Assembly (NCBI GenBank): GCA_037447605.1
Contig: CM074806.1
Span: 3,356,577 to 3,420,576 of the forward strand
Origin: Zygnema circumcarinatum
Taxonomy: Eukaryota; Streptophyta; Zygnematophyceae; Zygnematales; Zygnemataceae
Direction: 5' to 3'
Length of the DNA: 64,000 nt
The notes beneath the pieces are model-generated. The model had not been told where the DNA came from and ran no database searches. It saw only the letters and a list, made by a program, of their open reading frames with translations. Position 1 is the first letter of the stretch. Every line of letters starts with the position of its first letter. Below are positions 50,232 through 63,496 of the stretch, piece after piece. A program made the position numbers and the translations under genes.

Positions 50232-53200
50232 ATGGCTGCGTACACGCTGCGATTTCCCCCCGGAGAGCAGAGCGCGCTGCCGCCCGCCATCGCCACGTTC
50301 GCTGCGGAGACACGTGTCACTTTTGCGCCAGAGCCTGCGGGAGGGCGGGATGGTCTCGCAGGAAGCCACGTGGCGCCCCTCGGGCAGGCGGGAGCCACCA
50401 CGTGGCTCACGGAGGAGGGTGGAGCGTACGCTCTGTTTGAGCCGGTCGCTATAGCGCGGCTCGTGGGGGGGACGCAGCTCCTGCCGGAGGCGGGATCACG
50501 GGCACTTGAGGGTAGGTGCTCCCTTTCTCCCTCGTTTTAAACATTGATCTTTTAAGGGCTTAATTATTCAAACTCATTAAGCGTTTTCTGCGAAGACTGA
50601 ATTTTCGAAATTTCATACGGTTTTTTGTACGGTTCGTTTATTGAAGTCCTATTCTTCCCTTTTCTCTGCCTATGGAATGGGAATTTCATGCAAATTCAAG
50701 TGCATTGAGCTTGCATTAGTAGTAGTGGACGAAATTCAAGGGAGTTCCTGTATCACACAAAATGTTGTATATTTTATCTGGTTTTTTCTATTACACTTAT
50801 TCATCCTCATTTTATTTATTTTATGATATTTTATTTGATTCTGCTTCCCAGAAGCCGAGGAGCTGCTAGAATGGGAAGAAACTTCTCTCCGCCCGGCCAT
50901 CTTCAAAGCATTGGAGACTGCCCAGCCCCTTCCAGAAGTGCGTTTTCCTTCATTCGCCATTTCTCTCTCTCATTCTCTTATTCCTTCGCAGATTCGTTTG
51001 TTTCCCTCTTTAAAATCACAGCTTTTATTTTTTCTCATAGTTGGGAGCTGTGTAAAATAGTAGCTCCTTCCGAAATTACGTGACGATTGATAGTTGGTTT
51101 ACTAAGCAATAGAGAGGGGGACGCAGAGAGAGGGGAGAAGGAGGGGAGGGAGAAGGAGATTAGTGACAGGAGGTAGGGAAGGCGACAGTTAGATGCTCTA
51201 ACTTGACTATTTTGCAATTTCTGGAACCGCTTTCGATAATTTGTAGCACGAAACAGTATTTTTTCAAATGGTTTCCGAGAAACAGGTGAAATGATGAACG
51301 ACGGCTGAAGTATGAGTGATTATTAGCACCTGCTGTTCCCATTTTGGTCAGTCAGAACCAGTGACTAACAGTGAGAACTTGTCTTTCTACTGTACACAGG
51401 ATTTGGTAAAGATTTTGGAGAAAACAACCTCCAACAAGGAATATGTGACAGACGGACGCTTGACATTGGCTGATATTGTGATATGGTCGACACTTTATCC
51501 GCTGTTCGGGGCTGGGGGTGCAATGGAGAATACCGGTTCGTCTATTGCAAACTGGTTCAGGTATTTTTGCATTCCTCTCGTCTTCTCGTCGTCCCCAAAT
51601 GCTTATAAATATGTGGGGGCTCCACTCGATGCGCTCTTTTCTTTCATATGTCGTTTCACTATTTCTTTTTGTTGAAACTGATTAGTCGTTTAATTTTCAG
51701 GAGCATAGCTGCGACTACGCCTTTTGTCAAAGGTGTGCAAACTGTCCTTTCAGGCAGTTCTCCTGAAGCAATTCGGGAGTCTTTCAAGTCATATTTCTTA
51801 CCGAAGTTTTCGACCGCTGAAGCTGAGGAGGCACCATCCGTGCGTCTGCCAATCCCGGGCAGGCGAAACATTTTAGTGACAAGCGCCCTTCCATACGTCA
51901 ACAATGTCCCCCACTTGGGCAACATCATTGGATGTAAGCTAGATATCATTTTTCTGTTCCGCAATATGTCTGCTAGAGAAAGTTAATGCTTGTTGCTAAT
52001 GTCTTGCTCCATTGAGTTATAAGACAGTAGGGTTAACTACAGTTGACTTTTTTTGGGAATGACGAATGGGTTTGGCCAGGCGTCCTCAGCGCTGACGTGT
52101 ACGCTCGCTTTTGTCGGAGAAGAGGGCACAATATCATCTACATGTGTGGTACGGATGAATACGGAACAGCAACAGAGACTAAGGCCATGGAAGAGGGCGT
52201 GACACCACAACAGATTTGTGACAAGTATGGACGAGGATTATAATTCTATGCTTGTTACCTTATTCTTTAAAGGAAGCAGTTTTCACAATTCATTATGTAT
52301 TGACTTTGCTAGTCGTTGTGTGTGCTTATGAAGCTTGCTGGGAATATTTGTGCAGATATCATGAAATTCATCGGCAAATTTACGAATGGTTTGACATTAG
52401 TTTTGACAAATTCGGGCGAACCTCGACTCCGCAACAAACAGAAATATGCCAATCGATATTTCACTCGCTAGTAAGGGAAAATCGACTTCTTGAAGATACC
52501 ATGGAACAGGTACTACTTCCAAGGCCGTCTTTCTCCCTTTTCTCTGCCCTTCTTCTCGTTGTTACACTCACCGCGAACACAGAGATTGTGGGAATCGCGG
52601 ATGATAGCGATTAGACTCCTCGATGCTTCGCGTCAAACAGGCTCTTGAGTTGAGCAAGCACTCAGAACTCCATGGGTTTTCATTCTGTTTGTGTGCCACG
52701 TGGCACAGCCCTATTGCGACACCTGTCAACGGTTTCTCGCAGATCGCTTTGTAGAAGGCACGTGTCCAACTCCCGGATGCGGCTACGACGATGCCCGAGG
52801 AGATCAATGCGATAAATGTGGAAAGCTTCTGAATCCGATCGATCTCATTAATCCGCGCTGCAATGTGTGTTGTACCTGCACCAAACTCCTGCTCTTAAAC
52901 CAGCTTCCCCTTCTCATAGAGACCCCAGAGACCAAATAAATAGAGACAATCCAAAATAAATAGTGGCAAGCATTTCCAGCATTGTCACATGCAGTTTGTG
53001 TTGCCGCGGTCCGTAGCTTATCGTGATCGTTAGTTGTGTGTGGTTGTTTTCAATTCTTTGCTTGAAGGTTTGCCGCAACACACCGAGAATCCGTCAGACG
53101 GAGCATATGTTTTTGGACCTTCCTGCACTGAAGGACCGTTTGGAGGCCTATGTTGAATCCACTTCGGTTCAAGGTGGGTGGTCGTCAAATTCCATTCACA

Positions 53201-56200
53201 CAACCGGTGCATGGATACGCGATGGGCTGAAGCCGCGCTGCATTACGCGTGATCTCAAATGGGGAGTTCCCGTACCGTTGGAGAAGTACAAGGAAAAGGT
53301 AATTTTTCAGGGCTGAATAGGGTTGATCATTTTTTTTATTTTTTTTACGAATTCTCCCGAATTCAGTGTATAGTTCATGGACAGTTGGTTAAGTTTTTTC
53401 TCGCTTGTGTTGCAGGTCTTTTATGTCTGGTTTGATGCCCCAATTGGTTACATTTCCATTACGGCAAATTACACTGACAAGTGGCGAGAATGGTGGAATC
53501 GTCCGAATGATGTTGAACTGGTGCAGTTCATGGGAAAAGATAATGTCCCATTTCACACGGTATGAGCAACAGTGTGGAAGTTCAACTTAATTCAGCATCG
53601 GCTGCCAGTGCAGTTTCATGTTCTTGTGAAATAACGTGTGATCAGCGTGCCGGATCGCTAAGTTCCTTCACCCAAAAAGAGCACATTTTAAAAAATCTCC
53701 TGGAAATTCTTAAGTGAAATATCTTATCTGCCATTGTGATCCGTTGGTCCATTATTCCAACAGGTCATTTTTCCCTGCACGCTTTTAGGAACGAACGAGC
53801 CATGGACTCTCATGCGAACAATAAGTGTGACGGAGTACTTGAACTACGAAGGAGGGAAATTTTCAAAGAGCCGCGGAGTGGGTGTGTTTGGGAACGATGC
53901 AAAGTCAACTTCGATTCCCGTCGAAGTGTGGCGGTATTACCTTCTTACCAACCGGCCGGAGGTAGTGTTTTAACTTCAACCACAAGTGGGTGACTTTGTC
54001 TCAAGCAGCTGTCTGCTTCCAAATGTAAAACTCGTTTGTCTGTTTGTCTTATAAGGGGCAATTGGTTTCATATGTTTCTGCTTGTTCTGACAGTGCAGGC
54101 AGAAGCACGTGCTATATTTGTATCTTTGTATCTTTGTCTTTGCTCTTTTTGTTCCCTGTGCTTAATTTGTCCTGAAGTTGTACTTATTCTGCAGGCTTCC
54201 GATACCGTTTTCACTTGGTCGGATCTCCAAGCGAAGCAGAACAACGAGCTGCTTAAAAATTTGGGAAATTTTGTGAATAGAGCGCTTGCATTTTTGGCAA
54301 AGCCACCAGGTAAAGATATGGCCGCCTGATTTCTCAGATCTTGTTGAGAATTTCATACATTAAATACATCATAAATCAGTCTCTTGAGTGTGCAGTTTGA
54401 ACAAATTGTAGACACAGAATGTCTGCATGACGCCAGTTTATGATGAACTCTTTTATCCGTTAGTGCGAGCTACATGTGAGTGAAAATGTAGTTGATTGTC
54501 TATTTTTATCCGTTTGTCGTATCATGGAAATTTTCAGGTGAAGGATACGACTCAATACTTCCAGATGCTCCGCTTCAAGTAGACGAACTGACTTCTTCAT
54601 TGGGCCAAAAAGTTGGAGAGGCCGTACAGGAGTACGTGGATTCCATGGAAAAGGTGGGGTTCCATGTCCTTCCCTCCGTAAAACCGTCCATTTGGCAGCT
54701 TTCCCTTTCGCAGTTGTTCAATTCTCTCTGAGGGGTCATGCTGTTTCTGTGCAGGTCAAGTTGAAAGCTGGACTGAAGACAGCCATGCACATTTCCAGCC
54801 TGGGAAATGTTTACCTTCAAGACTCCAAATTCTGGAAGCTGTATAAGGAGAACCCTGCTCTATGCGGACTCGTTTTACGGACTTCAGTTGGGGTGGTTCA
54901 CTTGCTCGCAACAGTGTTGGAGCCCTTCATGCCATCTTTCTCCCTAAAGGTCTGCCTGCTTCCAATCGTATGCATAGTCCTGCTCCTGCAAATAAAAGGG
55001 AAGAGAGAGGGTAATCCCTCCCTTGGTAATCCGTGCAAAACTAATCCCTATGTCTCTTTATCTCGTTCTCTTTTTTCCCTTTTTTTTTTTTTTTGCAGGT
55101 TCTCCGTCAGCTGAACCTTCCGCCGTCCTCTCTGCAGCTTTCTGAAGAAGATATGCAGCGAGCTTTTCGACCGTGGGAGATCATGCCACGTCAGCATAAA
55201 ATCGGACGGCCTGAGCCGATTTTCTCCGAGATGAAAGACGAAGAAGTCGAACACTACAGAAACAAGTTTGCGGGCAGCCAAGCGGAACGGGCAGCCGCGC
55301 AAGCTGCCCAGCAAAAGAAAAGTGAGCAGGGAGGCAAGGCAGCAGTGGCTTCGCAAGAAGTCGGGCAGAAGGAAAAGAAAAAGGGCGGAAAGGCGGAGAG
55401 CCATGGGGACGAAAAAACGGGCAGCGAAAAGAAAGGAAAAGGAAGTTCGGAGGGAGGAGGCAAAGAGTCAAAGGATGGGCCCGTCGACGTTTCTCGCCTC
55501 GACATTAGGGTTGGGAAAATTGTGAAGGTGCAGAAACATCCGGATGCAGACACATTGTATGTGGAAGAAATCGATGTTGGCGAAGAAAGTGTGCGGACGG
55601 TTGTGAGCGGGCTCGTGAAGTTTGTTCCCATAGAGGCGATGCAGGTAAGGCCTTAAGGAGGAGTTGCTCCGGACAAGTGCATGACAAGGGAATGTTAGGG
55701 TTTGTGTCTTTTTTTTTGTGTTTGAATGGGGAGAAAATTGACGCATGCAATCGTCGAGGATCAACCCTCTGTCGGGGCTTTTTGAGTGGAGGGTTGTTGA
55801 CTTGCCTCTCTTTTTGTGACAGGACCGCCTCGTGTGCGTTCTCTGCAATTTGAAACCGGCCAACATGAGGGGGATAAAATCGCATGCCATGGTTCTTGCG
55901 GCATCCAATGCGGAACATACCAAGGTCTTGAACTGGCATTGAACCCTTGCACCCTTCATCATCCCTCTTTCTCTCTCTCTCTCTCTCTCCCCCCTACACT
56001 TTCTGCCTCTAACTCTCCCACTCCCCGTCCCTACCCCCTCTCCCTGTTGCAGGTGGAACTCGTTAGTCCCCCCGAGGGCTCCAAACCGGGCGAGCGAGTG
56101 ACTGTATTAGGGTTTCCAGGAGAGCCGGACGCGCAGCTGAACCCAAAGAAGAAGGTGTGGGAATCCGTTCAACCGGACCTGAAAACTGATTCCAACTGCG

Positions 56201-56283
56201 TGGCCACATTCAAAGGGTCGCCGCTGACCACGGCTTCCGGCACGTGCACAGTGGCCTCTCTCACACAGGCTTCCATCGCATAA
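50232..56283 (+). CDS. Methionyl-tRNA synthetase with GST-like N-domain and C-terminal EMAPII-like tRNA-binding domain
   Basis: Sixteen exons: 50232-50511, 50852-50937, 51400-51560, 51701-51933, 52080-52224, 52356-52509, 52709-52864, 53068-53298, 53416-53559, 53764-53961, 54195-54309, 54538-54653, 54755-54949, 55099-55644, 55823-55924 and 56053-56283. All are in phase, giving 1,030 residues. It charges tRNA-Met with methionine. Order: GST-C-like module to about residue 200 ([20 protein letters not shown]); Rossmann catalytic core with [14 protein letters not shown] (HIGH motif, near 246); Cys-rich metal insert (CDTC…CPTPGCGYD…CDKCG, from 354); KFSKSRG (KMSKS motif, near 562); anticodon-binding helices; a Lys/Glu/Gly linker (about 790-860); and an OB-fold tRNA-binding domain from [13 protein letters not shown] (about 865) to the end. 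Probably cytosolic: no presequence is seen. Arabidopsis cytosolic MetRS lacks the GST part, as far as I recall. Confidence 0.95.
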
Positions 56284-58381
56284 GGGCATGAAACAGGTAG
56301 AGGGCTGATACTATTTTTCTTGTATCTTGAGTTCGTAGAAGGCTTAAATGCGTTATTTTTCTTTTTGCTACGCCGGATTGGGCGAAGGGGTTGCGGGTAT
56401 TTCGAAGAAGAGATAGGACGGTTCTTCTATTTTTATGTCATCAAGTTTTGTACAAGCAGCTCTGCCTTCTAAATTTTGACCTTTGACGTGGGCTTCAATC
56501 TGTCACGGTGTTCACGGTGTTCGGTCTGTCCGGGATGTGTGCATGGAGGTCCCCTTTTAGCGTTCTTTAATATTCCGATATAATGCATTCGTAGCTTTCG
56601 CCTTAAGTTCAAGATGAAGCTCTTTACGTACTGGTATGGTCGAGCGCGCGTCGGTACCGTAATATCTGGCGAAGGTAACTCCCAGTATAACGTTAGTGCT
56701 AAGCCCGCTCAAATGGAACAGCGCTTTGAAATCAATGACCATGAATGTGCAGTCTATTTGTAACACTAAATAAAACAAGGATAACAGGTCGCCAGCCCCA
56801 CATAGGCAACACAGCTTTGGTGGCGGTATCGCCAAACTTTCTGCACGCGAAGGGAGTGGTCGGTATGAAGTTGGGGGGCAACGAATGACGAAAAGCTGGG
56901 AAAGCTTTTTCTATGGCGAAACGTGACATGCGCATGTGTGGCGACTTGAATGGAATGCCCGTCACCGCGAGGCTTCAACATGGGACTTCATGTCGCTGTT
57001 ATACAATGTTGCTGGTGATGTCGCCGGGGCTTGTGCTGGATGGGCATTAGGACCGGTCAATGCAGTGATCTGGCATTGCCCCGCGCAGGGCAAGTTTGTG
57101 TTTCTTTATTTGCTTATTGAGTTGAGAATGCACTAAAAAAGGCTGGAGAAGCTAAAGTATAAACCATAAATAAAGTGATAAGTTCAGAACAACTTAATCG
57201 CTAAAGCGTCTAACTTTCAAATTAGCACTATTTCGATAAAGTAAAAACGCAAATACCCCCCCCTGAACTCCAAATAAACTAACCACCGAACCCCAACCAC
57301 CAAATAAATCGAATTCAACTCCAAAAAAACTACCACCCCCCACCCTCCTACCTATGCTCCAATATATTCCATTGATCTCTTGCTCTCTCCCCCTCTCTCT
57401 TCTCTCTCTTCCTCTCGATCTCTCTCTCTTTGTCTTTGTCGTTTCTCTTTGTATATCTCTCTCGCCCTCTCCCTTCCTCTCTCCCCCTCTCGCTCTCGCT
57501 CTCTCGCTCTCTTTCACTCCCTCCTCTCGCCCTCCCCCAATTCCCCTTCAAATCCACCTTCAGCCACAGGGCAGTGCCAGCTGCCACGGCCCGGGCGGGC
57601 TCGTTTGTCGTATCCAACTGAAAGTCGCCGGCAGCCTAATGCCGTACAGTCCGTCGACTTCAATTTTGAAGCTTCCTGGATGCTGTCCGCAGCCCGCAGT
57701 ACGGCCGCTGCATGTGCCCGTCGTCTCGTGCGACTGCCGGCCCTTCCCATGCGCGACATCTGCCGACCCTCCGCCTCTCCCATTGGCGGCCGCTCACAAC
57801 GATATTTCTCGCACAGAACTGCGTTCCGTGGTGTGCTGCCAATCGCGAGATATCAGCGAGCCGGCCAGTCGGACAAAAACATCGTACGGCAAAGCCACGT
57901 CACCGTCAGTCTGCCTGCCGACAACCGCCCGAGGTGAGGTCCGCACCAGAAGACGACAAGAATAGTTCGGCACGTCAGACAACAAAAATCGAGCGGAAGT
58001 TTTTTATTTCTTGTCCTTTTCTTCTTCCACTTCTTCCATATACTGAAGATGTCCGTATGCGGCGTGCCATCCTCCCAGAGAGCGTCAAACTTACCGAAAT
58101 TTCGACCGGAAGATGCTGATGATTTTTTTTGACCCAGCGGCCCCCGAAACCGCGAGCGGATATTACCGCGGGACCGGGGCCACGTGGCGCGCGCTCACGG
58201 GCTCGCTCCCGCACGCGTGAACCTCGCGGGGAGGGGCAGGCACTGCGCGCCGGCCGGCGCGACGCCTTAAAGCGGCGCAGAAGCTGCACGAAGGGAAGCA
58301 GCTTGCCGGTCGCGCTCCCGCTCCCGCTCCCTCTCCCTCTCCCACTCCCTCTCCCTCTCCCTCTCCCTCTCCCTCTCCCTC
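56284..58381. other. Intergenic region before the assembly gap
   Basis: MetRS 3' flank, then AT-rich sequence to 57350 and a CT-rich run at 57375-57530. 57560-58310 is GC-rich with a CACGTG at 58181-58186. From about 58318 it becomes (CTCCCT)n and runs into the gap. Open frames here are Ser/Leu- or Arg-rich and unconvincing. It may contain the promoter of the P450. Confidence 0.45.
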
Positions 58382-58999
58382 NNNNNNNNNNNNNNNNNNN
58401 NNNNNNNNNNNNNNNNNNNNNNNNNNNNNNNNNNNNNNNNNNNNNNNNNNNNNNNNNNNNNNNNNNNNNNNNNNNNNNNNNNNNNNNNNNNNNNNNNNNN
58501 NNNNNNNNNNNNNNNNNNNNNNNNNNNNNNNNNNNNNNNNNNNNNNNNNNNNNNNNNNNNNNNNNNNNNNNNNNNNNNNNNNNNNNNNNNNNNNNNNNNN
58601 NNNNNNNNNNNNNNNNNNNNNNNNNNNNNNNNNNNNNNNNNNNNNNNNNNNNNNNNNNNNNNNNNNNNNNNNNNNNNNNNNNNNNNNNNNNNNNNNNNNN
58701 NNNNNNNNNNNNNNNNNNNNNNNNNNNNNNNNNNNNNNNNNNNNNNNNNNNNNNNNNNNNNNNNNNNNNNNNNNNNNNNNNNNNNNNNNNNNNNNNNNNN
58801 NNNNNNNNNNNNNNNNNNNNNNNNNNNNNNNNNNNNNNNNNNNNNNNNNNNNNNNNNNNNNNNNNNNNNNNNNNNNNNNNNNNNNNNNNNNNNNNNNNNN
58901 NNNNNNNNNNNNNNNNNNNNNNNNNNNNNNNNNNNNNNNNNNNNNNNNNNNNNNNNNNNNNNNNNNNNNNNNNNNNNNNNNNNNNNNNNNNNNNNNNNN
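58382..58999. other. Assembly gap (618 N)
   Basis: Unknown bases, preceded by a CTCCCT hexanucleotide array and followed by a G run. The repeat probably caused the gap; its real length is unknown. Confidence 1.
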
Positions 59000-59145
59000 N
59001 GGGGGGGGGGACGAGGCAGATAGAAGGGAAAAAATGTGTGAAGAGAGGGGGAAAGAGATGGAGGGGAAAAGTGAGTGATGACGAGGTACAACTAACTCGA
59101 TGTTGTTCTAAGGATTGATGAGGGGCTCCGGCTTTCTTGGTGCAG

Positions 59146-60329
59146 GACAAAACGTTGTTTTCGCAGCTGCAGGACCACATTTGAAGAGGGTTCGCAAACT
59201 GCTGGCTGTTAATATGCTCACTAAACGTAACATAGAGTTGTTGAAGCATGTGAGGCTGGAGGAGGCTCAGCAGATGTGCGATGCCGTCACTCTTGAAGCC
59301 GCCGCACAGAATGGGCTTGTAAAACTTCGGAGCCACATAAAATTCGCTTCCATTAATCACGTAATGCGGGCCGCCATCGGAAAGAGTTTTCAGCACAGCC
59401 TGCCCGGACAACCCAATGAGGAAGGAGACAAGTTTATAGAGTGGGTCGAAGAGGCGTTCCTGTTGGTCGGTGCTCTGAACATATCTGACTTCCTTCCCTT
59501 TTTTAAGCCTTTCGACCTAACAGGATTTGCAAAGAAAGCGCGCGAGTTGCATGTACGCATGAGCGGCTTTTTTAGGGCTCGTCTTGACGAACACAGAGAA
59601 AGGTTGGCCAGGGAAATCGAAAAGGGTGAGAAAGACTCGTTAGTGAGAGACCTTTGCGATGCAATGCTTATGGCGGATGAATCGGATCGGGTTGGAGATG
59701 AAGCCATGCTGGGCGTGCTAACGGATATAGTTATTGGGGCATCGGATACGACTGCTGTCACGGTAGAATGGATCATGTTGGAGCTCATACGACATCCCGA
59801 CAAACTGCTGAAACTGCAGAAAGAAGTTGACAATGCATTTGAGAAGGGAGAGGCGGACGAGCTTGAGAGTCGGCTGATCGAATTGCCGTATTTGAGGGCA
59901 GTGGTAAAGGAGACACTGCGACTACACGTTCCCCTTCCGTTGCTTGTGCCACACCAAACAACTGAGCGAGTGACTGTAGGGAACGGAAAGTACTCCGTGC
60001 CAGCTGGCACCATGGTGCAGGTGAATGTGTGGGCCATAACGCATGACCCGCAGGTCTGGCCTGAACCCTTTGACTTCAAACCTGAGAGGTTTCTTGAACA
60101 AGATGTGGACTTCCGAGGGAGCGATTTTCGCTTTTTGCCATTCGGAGCAGGGCGGCGGATGTGTCCTGGAATCACTGTTGGAAACTTGATGTCTTCGCTC
60201 ATGGTTGCCCATTTGGTGCATGGTTTTGATTGGACGGCCGGATCGGAGCCTATCGACAATCGGGAGAAGATGGGTCTCAGCCTGACCCCTCTGAAGCCAT
60301 TAGAGGCTGTGGCCACACCTCGAAAGTAA
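59146..60329 (+). CDS. Cytochrome P450 (clan 71-like), N-terminus missing
   Basis: A single long exon starts after the acceptor TTGGTGCAG and encodes 393 residues up to the stop. The product is a haem-thiolate monooxygenase, usually ER-anchored and working with a P450 reductase; the substrate is unknown. Motifs: GPHLKRVRKLL (C-helix region, Trp replaced by Leu), GASDTT in the I-helix (about residue 198 of this fragment), KETLR (ExxR, about 254), PERF (about 313), and the haem loop FGAGRRMCPG (about 332) with the Cys ligand. The missing ~110-120 residues, including the membrane anchor, must lie in an upstream exon. None is seen between the MetRS gene and here, so it is probably in or beside the assembly gap. 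The style resembles plant A-type P450s (CYP71/73/98 kind); no closer assignment is safe. Confidence 0.92.
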
Positions 60330-61418
60330 GGGGTCATGACGGGCCAGACGAGTCAAACGGGAGGAACAGTGCATGTGAATGTTAAGATAATACTACCGAA
60401 AAATCGGATGTAAATAAGGGTTCGTGTGTATAAGGGAACAGTGTGTGAGTAGCCAAGATTACGAAGGTTTTGAAATGCGCCAAGTAATAGCTTTTCCGGG
60501 AATTGTAGCTTCAATGTGTGGGGTGTGATGTATACTATGAGCAGCCTCGTTTGGTCGGAGAGGATAGAGCATATGGTGGCCAATATGGCCATTGCAGTAC
60601 CAATGTTGCATAAAGAGAATGCAAGCAAGAGCTTGAGTTGAAAAACCACGATGTACTTGAGAGGGGATGAAGGGGTGTCCCGACTGAAAGGGAGGTAGTG
60701 GCTCTTGTATGAGACATGACAATCTTTCCAGTTTCCAACGTGGTTCCACAACTTCACTAAGCATACGCTTCTTCCTGACAATTTCCAAGATATGCAATGT
60801 CTGCTTTAAGCTATGAACAATAGTTGACAGTGAGCATTGTGGACGGTGGATAAAATTATGAGCGCGCATGGAAACAAGGCTTGAACGGGGCTAGAAAGGC
60901 ATTCTGCGCAGCACACAAGGCATGCTCCTTGCAGAAAAGACGTTGATTTTTTCGAGTTTGTCGTGTCATGAACAGCAGGGCATGGTGCTACTACGCGATC
61001 TTGTCCGCCCTCAGCCGATGAAACTATTGTGCGCCAAAACATGCAAAGCAAGTTTATAAGACAACAGTTCATGCGGTGCAGACTGCTCACACATGTTCAA
61101 ACTGAAGGTCGGGGCACGCTGACTACTGACGATAGCAAAGCATGTCCAAGATCTTTAGTGATAGTGGGGGAACAAATTTACATTATATTTACACTCTGTA
61201 CAGATGACGTTGCTTGCGGCCTTCTCAAGCGAGAGGGCTACTACGGCAGACACACTGAACAGTACATTGTCTGCCAACAGTCGTACACATCCTCTAGCTG
61301 TCCCTAAAGCTGCAGCTCTGCACAAGGATACGCAGTAGGACCCACACTCAAACACTAAATCAATAAGAGCAAAAACAAAGAGGTAAAAGCAAGATTAAAA
61401 AAACAAGTAAAGACATGC
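60330..61418. other. Convergent intergenic region between P450 and BCKDH E1 alpha
   Basis: 3' flanks of two convergent genes. No coding exon, RNA gene or transposon end is recognised; several short frames are open by chance. Confidence 0.4.
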
Positions 61419-63462
61419 TTAATTGAGAGGGACATCTGCTGGATATTTGCTCGGATTTGCTTCCACAGCCTCTCGAACAAGGCGCTCCTGCAGCGCCAAA
61501 TTTGGAGGCACTTCATCGTACACGTCCGTGAATAGGTCCGAGAGGGGCGGCTTCTGCAGACTCTCAGCCCCCTCGAGAGCAGCGATCACCTGCAAAATAA
61601 GGCAAACAGATTATCAGTCAGCCACATGCTATTTTCCAAAATAGGTAACTCCAGAAGGTGAAGCCGTGCAAAAAAAAAAACAAGCCTGAGTTGGCGTTCT
61701 CATTCTTCGAAACGCATGCGGATCGTTCTTAGAACAGTGAATTGTACAGTCTTTAGGAAGACTGTCATTGGAAGGAGAAAGCCTTCAAGGAAGCTTAAGT
61801 TTTCCTTTTTTCTTTTTCCTCTTTCATAGAGTCTTTAAAGTTTTGAAGTGGTTAGAGTTCAGGAAGCGTTAGGGCCTTCAATAATTCTGGCTTGTTTGGG
61901 TTTTTACGATTTTTGGGTCCTTATAGGCTGACCTCCTCTCTCGCCTCTTTCCGAGCAGTTGACTCCGCTGCTTCATTCCACCAATCACGAGCTTCGAGCC
62001 ATTTCCGAAAGCGCGCCAACGGGTCCCTCTGAGTCTTCCAATGCGCGATTTCTGCCGCCCCTCGATATCGAGAGCTATCGTCCGAAGTAGAGTGATGCCC
62101 CACTCTGTATGTCAAAAACTGCCAAAAAGCGATAAAACGCACATAAACGAGCAGCATATCGTCATTCATAAAACCCAGCGATTAAGAAGAGTTCAGAGCT
62201 CAGATGAGGACTCGTAACTGCAGCAGCGACGACAGGATATGAAGTCCGTTAGGGTTTGTGAGGGCCTTGCAGGGTTCAGATTAGGGTTTACTTCCACAAG
62301 CACCGGCCTCCCCTCCTGCACGCTCACCCTCCTCGCCTCCCTCACCGCCGTGAAGATCGCAACTGCGTCGTTGCCATCAACCCGCAGACTTCGCACTCCA
62401 TATGCTTGGCCCCTTCCAGCAATACCATCACCTGGGAGAGGGAGAGGGGGAGGGAGCGAGAGGGGGGAGAGGGAGGGAGAGGGACGAAGACAGGTCAATC
62501 TGGGGAGGAGCAGAGATAGGAGATGGGAGTGTGTGGTGGAGGGAGGGACAGGGATCAAAGACAGGAAAGGGTAGGCAGTATGCGAGTGAGTGGGAGGACA
62601 GAGGGAAGAAGAAAAGGGAGAGGAATGGGAGGAAGGAGTAAGAGGGAGGGGGACGAAGACAGGTCAATCTGCATGCATCGTCGGGAAAATCTTTGCATGG
62701 AACAAGACGCAGATGAAAGCCTTCAAGAAGGGAGCAGAGGGGAAAGGGCGGTCGAAATGAGAAGTCAAGGGAGGAGCAGAGATAGGAGATGGGAGAGTTT
62801 GGGGAAGGGAAGGATAGGAATCAAAGACAGGAAAGGACAGGCGGTATGGGCGAGAGCAGGAGACAGGGGAAGGAGAGAAGGGGAATGGGAGGAAAGTGTA
62901 AGAGGGAGGGGGACATTGAATATAAAAATGCGTGTGTAGGTGAAATAGTGTGTGAGAGAGAGTGAGCGAGAGAGAGAGAGAGGGAGAGAGAGAGAGTGAG
63001 AGAGAGATTACCACGGTACTGCTCCTTGGCGGGAGTGGAGATGGCCCATCCATTGTTGCGGCAGAGGAAAAGCACCGGAGCCTCCAACACCGCTGCAAAG
63101 TTCAGTGCTGCATGGAAGTCCCCCTGGAAAGTGCAAGAGAGAGAGAGGGAGAGAGAGAGGAGCGCGAGAGGAAGAGTGAGAGAGAGAGAAGCGAGGGAAA
63201 AACAAACAGAGCGAGATGCAAAGCAACAAGAGACGATTTAGAAAGGGATAAAAAACACGAAAGTCGAACCCCTCGAACCCCTCTATCACAGTTTCGAAAG
63301 GTTTTAAGTTTTGGCGCTTTCAAGTATTCTTAGCGTTCAGACCAGTAAACAGTTCCCAAACTTAACGTCTCCTTTTCCGTTGGCCATACACTACAAACAT
63401 GCAAGTTATGAAGCTCCGCTGATGAAATGAAGCACCGCAGGTTCAAAATTTCTTTCCAACAT

Positions 63463-63496
<34 letters not shown>

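Noticed and set aside
57975-59411. Frames spanning the assembly gap
   Set aside because: They are open only because N is read as unknown residues.
59390-60337. 315-codon minus-strand frame opposite the P450
   Set aside because: Antisense shadow of a well-supported P450 exon.
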